Assembly (NCBI GenBank): GCA_001724215.1
Contig: MEDW01000045.1
Location: 1 to 33,311 of the forward strand
DNA: 33,311 bases
DNA from: Erythrobacter sp. SCN 62-14
GTDB lineage: Bacteria; Pseudomonadota; Alphaproteobacteria; Sphingomonadales; Sphingomonadaceae
Direction: 5' to 3'
Below the pieces are notes generated by a model, which was given only the letters and a program-made list of their open reading frames with translations, had not been told where the DNA came from and did not search any database. Below, piece after piece: positions 31,989 to 33,311 of this stretch. Both the position numbers and the translations under genes were made by a program. Positions within the stretch are counted from its first letter, which is position 1, and every line of letters begins with the position of its first letter.

Positions 31989-32117
31989 ATGGATGTTCTC
32001 ATCGAACCGGCCGACCAATCTAAAAACGCGCAGTCACCCGAAGAGCTGCTGCCAGTCTTACGGTCTGACCTGGTTCGTGCGTCCCGGCGACGGGACCTTG
32101 CCATCGGGCGTGGTTAG
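31989..32117 (+). CDS. Short ORF (42 aa) next to the IS110 element, possibly a truncated gene
   Basis: ATG 31989 to TAG 32117 encodes MDVLIEPADQSKNAQSPEEL and then an Arg-rich end (VRASRRRDLAIGRG). No ribosome-binding site is obvious. It may be the start of a host gene cut by the insertion sequence, or chance. The rest of the 31875-32167 gap shows only the inverted repeat at its left end. Confidence 0.25.
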   Translation: MDVLIEPADQSKNAQSPEELLPVLRSDLVRASRRRDLAIGRG

Positions 32118-32167
32118 CGCCCGAAACTCTTATCTCCCGCCTTTATCTCAACTCTGCCTTAAGCCTG

Positions 32168-33193
32168 TCATGCGGCTGCCAGCTTGGGATCGAAATAGGT
32201 CCCATCGCTGAGCATGCGATGCATCACGACAGCCAGCTTGCGCGCCAAGGCGACTTTGGCCTTCTTCATGCCCGCCCTATTGGCAACCCTGGTAGCCCAG
32301 CTCTTGAGCTGCGATCCCTTGACCGGTCTGGTCAGGATGATGTTGGCCGCCTCGTAGAGTGCGGTGCGCACTTCCTGATCTCCGCATTTGGATATGCGAC
32401 CTGTGACGTCGGTCTCACCTGACTGGTATTTGCGCTGCGTGAGGCCAAGATGTGCGCCCACGGTTCTGGATGATCGAAATCTGGCAGGATCATCGATGGC
32501 TGACACGAAGGTCAATGAGATCAATGCCCCGACGCCCGGCACGCTCATCAGCAATTTTGCTCGTTCGTCCTGCTTTGCCTTCCGGTTGACCATGCTATCG
32601 AGCCGACGGAATTGCTCAAGCAATGAGGCGCGCGCGGTGAGCAAGGCATCGATCGTCTCGGTCAGTCCGGGCACAGTAGCCACCAAGTCGCGCACCCGGG
32701 CCTCAAAGGTCTTCGGCCTGGTCGGTCCCACCTTCAGGCCATAACCGCGCAGCAGTCCGCGCAGACACATCTCGATATCAATATAGCGCGACTGCAGCAT
32801 CTTGCGTCCTCCAAGCAGGGTGCGGTTCTCTTGCGCTTCCTGTGACTTGCAGTGCACGCGCCGATACCAGCCAAGCCGCATAAGCTGCGCGATGCCACGT
32901 GCATCCTTGCGGTCGGTCTTCACCGGCATTGAACGGAAAGCATCGCGCACTTGGCGGGTCTCGAGCAAAACCACCGGCAATGCCGCTTCGGTCATGGCTG
33001 CGTACAGCCATTGCGACAGCGGGCCTGCCTCTAGGCCAATCGCTTCCATCTCAAGCCCAAGCCCGACAAACCATGCCACGATCGCCTCAGGCTCACTGGC
33101 CACCCGGGCTTCCTTCACAACCTTGCCGGCTGCATCCACAACGCAGAAATGCGAGACTTCCAACGAAACATCGATACCAGTATAGTAGCCCAC
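32168..33193 (-). CDS. IS110-family transposase
   Basis: 341 aa from a GTG at 33193, with GGGGAGA upstream. The N-terminal RuvC-like DEDD domain is visible: GIDVSLEVSHFCVVD (first Asp), AIGLEAGPLSQWLY (Glu) and VKTDRKDARGIAQLM (Asp pair). The C-terminal Transposase_20 part contains LMSVPGVGALISLTFVSAIDDPARF and HLGLTQRKYQSGETDVTGRISKCGDQEVRTALYEAA, with the family's serine region. The frame is intact, so the element may be active. These enzymes act with a structured bridge RNA encoded in the element's own non-coding end. Element ends are not visible by inverted repeats, as is usual for IS110. Confidence 0.96.
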   Translation of the reverse strand: MGYYTGIDVSLEVSHFCVVDAAGKVVKEARVASEPEAIVAWFVGLGLEMEAIGLEAGPLSQWLYAAMTEAALPVVLLETRQVRDAFRSMPVKTDRKDARGIAQLMRLGWYRRVHCKSQEAQENRTLLGGRKMLQSRYIDIEMCLRGLLRGYGLKVGPTRPKTFEARVRDLVATVPGLTETIDALLTARASLLEQFRRLDSMVNRKAKQDERAKLLMSVPGVGALISLTFVSAIDDPARFRSSRTVGAHLGLTQRKYQSGETDVTGRISKCGDQEVRTALYEAANIILTRPVKGSQLKSWATRVANRAGMKKAKVALARKLAVVMHRMLSDGTYFDPKLAAA

Positions 33194-33311
33194 GGTGGTC
33201 TCCCCAGATGCTTGGCGCAGCCCAACTGCTGACGCCGTTCAACCATCTACCGGGAGGCCGCCAACCCTACCAATAGGGTCATCCGCCGGCACCCGGACCG
33301 TTACTCCATCT
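33194..33311 (-). ncRNA. Candidate IS110 bridge-RNA region (partial)
   Basis: This is the non-coding stretch upstream of the transposase, where IS110-group elements encode their bridge RNA. On the minus strand it contains the perfect hairpin ACCCTA-TTGG-TAGGGT (33279-33264) and a GCAG/CTGC stem close to the start codon. The window cuts it at 33311, so neither the loops nor the core can be assigned. Confidence 0.35.

Larger units (their letters stand above)
32168..33311 (-). mobile_element. IS110-family insertion sequence (right part runs off the window)
   Basis: The transposase and its 5' non-coding flank reach the window edge, and neither element boundary could be fixed. The left boundary lies somewhere between the S41 stop and 32168; the other lies at or beyond 33311. 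No terminal inverted repeats or target duplications could be confirmed. Confidence 0.7.

Noticed and set aside
1..33311. tRNA, rRNA, CRISPR arrays, prophage or known defence systems
   Set aside because: No tRNA-like T-loop/acceptor pattern, no regularly spaced direct repeats, and no phage structural, integrase or defence-domain genes were seen.

Overview
The window is a GC-rich chromosomal segment that looks like an alphaproteobacterium of the Sphingomonadales, most likely Erythrobacteraceae (Erythrobacter/Porphyrobacter-like). The reasons are the gene content and order (hisB-hisH-hisA-hisF-hisE-HIT followed by ybgC-tolQRAB-pal; sspB next to gmk), the many acyl-CoA dehydrogenases, and tightly packed operons with 1-4 nt stop/start overlaps. 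The taxonomic call is inference; no rRNA or tRNA gene was seen.

Layout. (1) 1-5198: the 3' end of infC with terminator-like hairpins, then a forward set: a DASS-type anion symporter, an SDR homologue without its catalytic Tyr/Lys, and an exported amidohydrolase with a Cys-rich leader. A minus-strand J-domain protein and a tiny secreted-type ORF follow. (2) 5212-13793: a 12-gene minus-strand block reading hisB, hisH, hisA, a small membrane protein, hisF, hisE, a HIT protein, ybgC, tolQ, tolR, tolA, tolB, pal. It joins histidine biosynthesis to the Tol-Pal envelope system and is interrupted by two copies of a multi-hairpin repeat. (3) 13894-15925: sspB (ClpXP adaptor), a hypothetical gene, gmk and folB on the plus strand. 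(4) 15922-25420: a lipid/acid-catabolism region. On the minus strand are two adjacent acyl-CoA dehydrogenases (the second broken by an apparent frame-changing deletion), an SDR, and a frameshifted aquaporin. Divergently on the plus strand are a GPH-type MFS transporter, an ACAD11-type acyl-CoA dehydrogenase, a zinc alcohol dehydrogenase and an APH-like kinase. A perfect 16-bp palindrome lies in the divergent promoter region. (5) 25427-31874: a third copy of the multi-hairpin repeat, dapD, a 52-aa membrane protein whose Shine-Dalgarno lies in a strong hairpin, an M19 dipeptidase, a cupin/DoxX-like/DUF3253 trio, SWIB and PEBP-family genes, and an S41 lipoprotein protease. (6) 31875-33311: an IS110-family transposase running up to the window edge, with a structured 5' non-coding flank where a bridge RNA could be encoded.

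How the parts work together: the Tol-Pal genes form one envelope-constriction machine (TolQRA inner-membrane motor, TolB periplasmic propeller, Pal lipoprotein), and the his genes cover the middle of histidine biosynthesis. The kinase + ACAD + ADH set resembles, as separate genes, the domain content of eukaryotic ACAD10/11 and of bacterial 4-hydroxyacyl-CoA (levulinate-type) catabolism; the actual substrate is not shown by the sequence. The most unusual signals are the dispersed repeat whose terminal hairpin keeps pairing while its sequence changes, the hairpin that buries the ribosome-binding site of the 52-aa protein, and the SDR that lost its active site.
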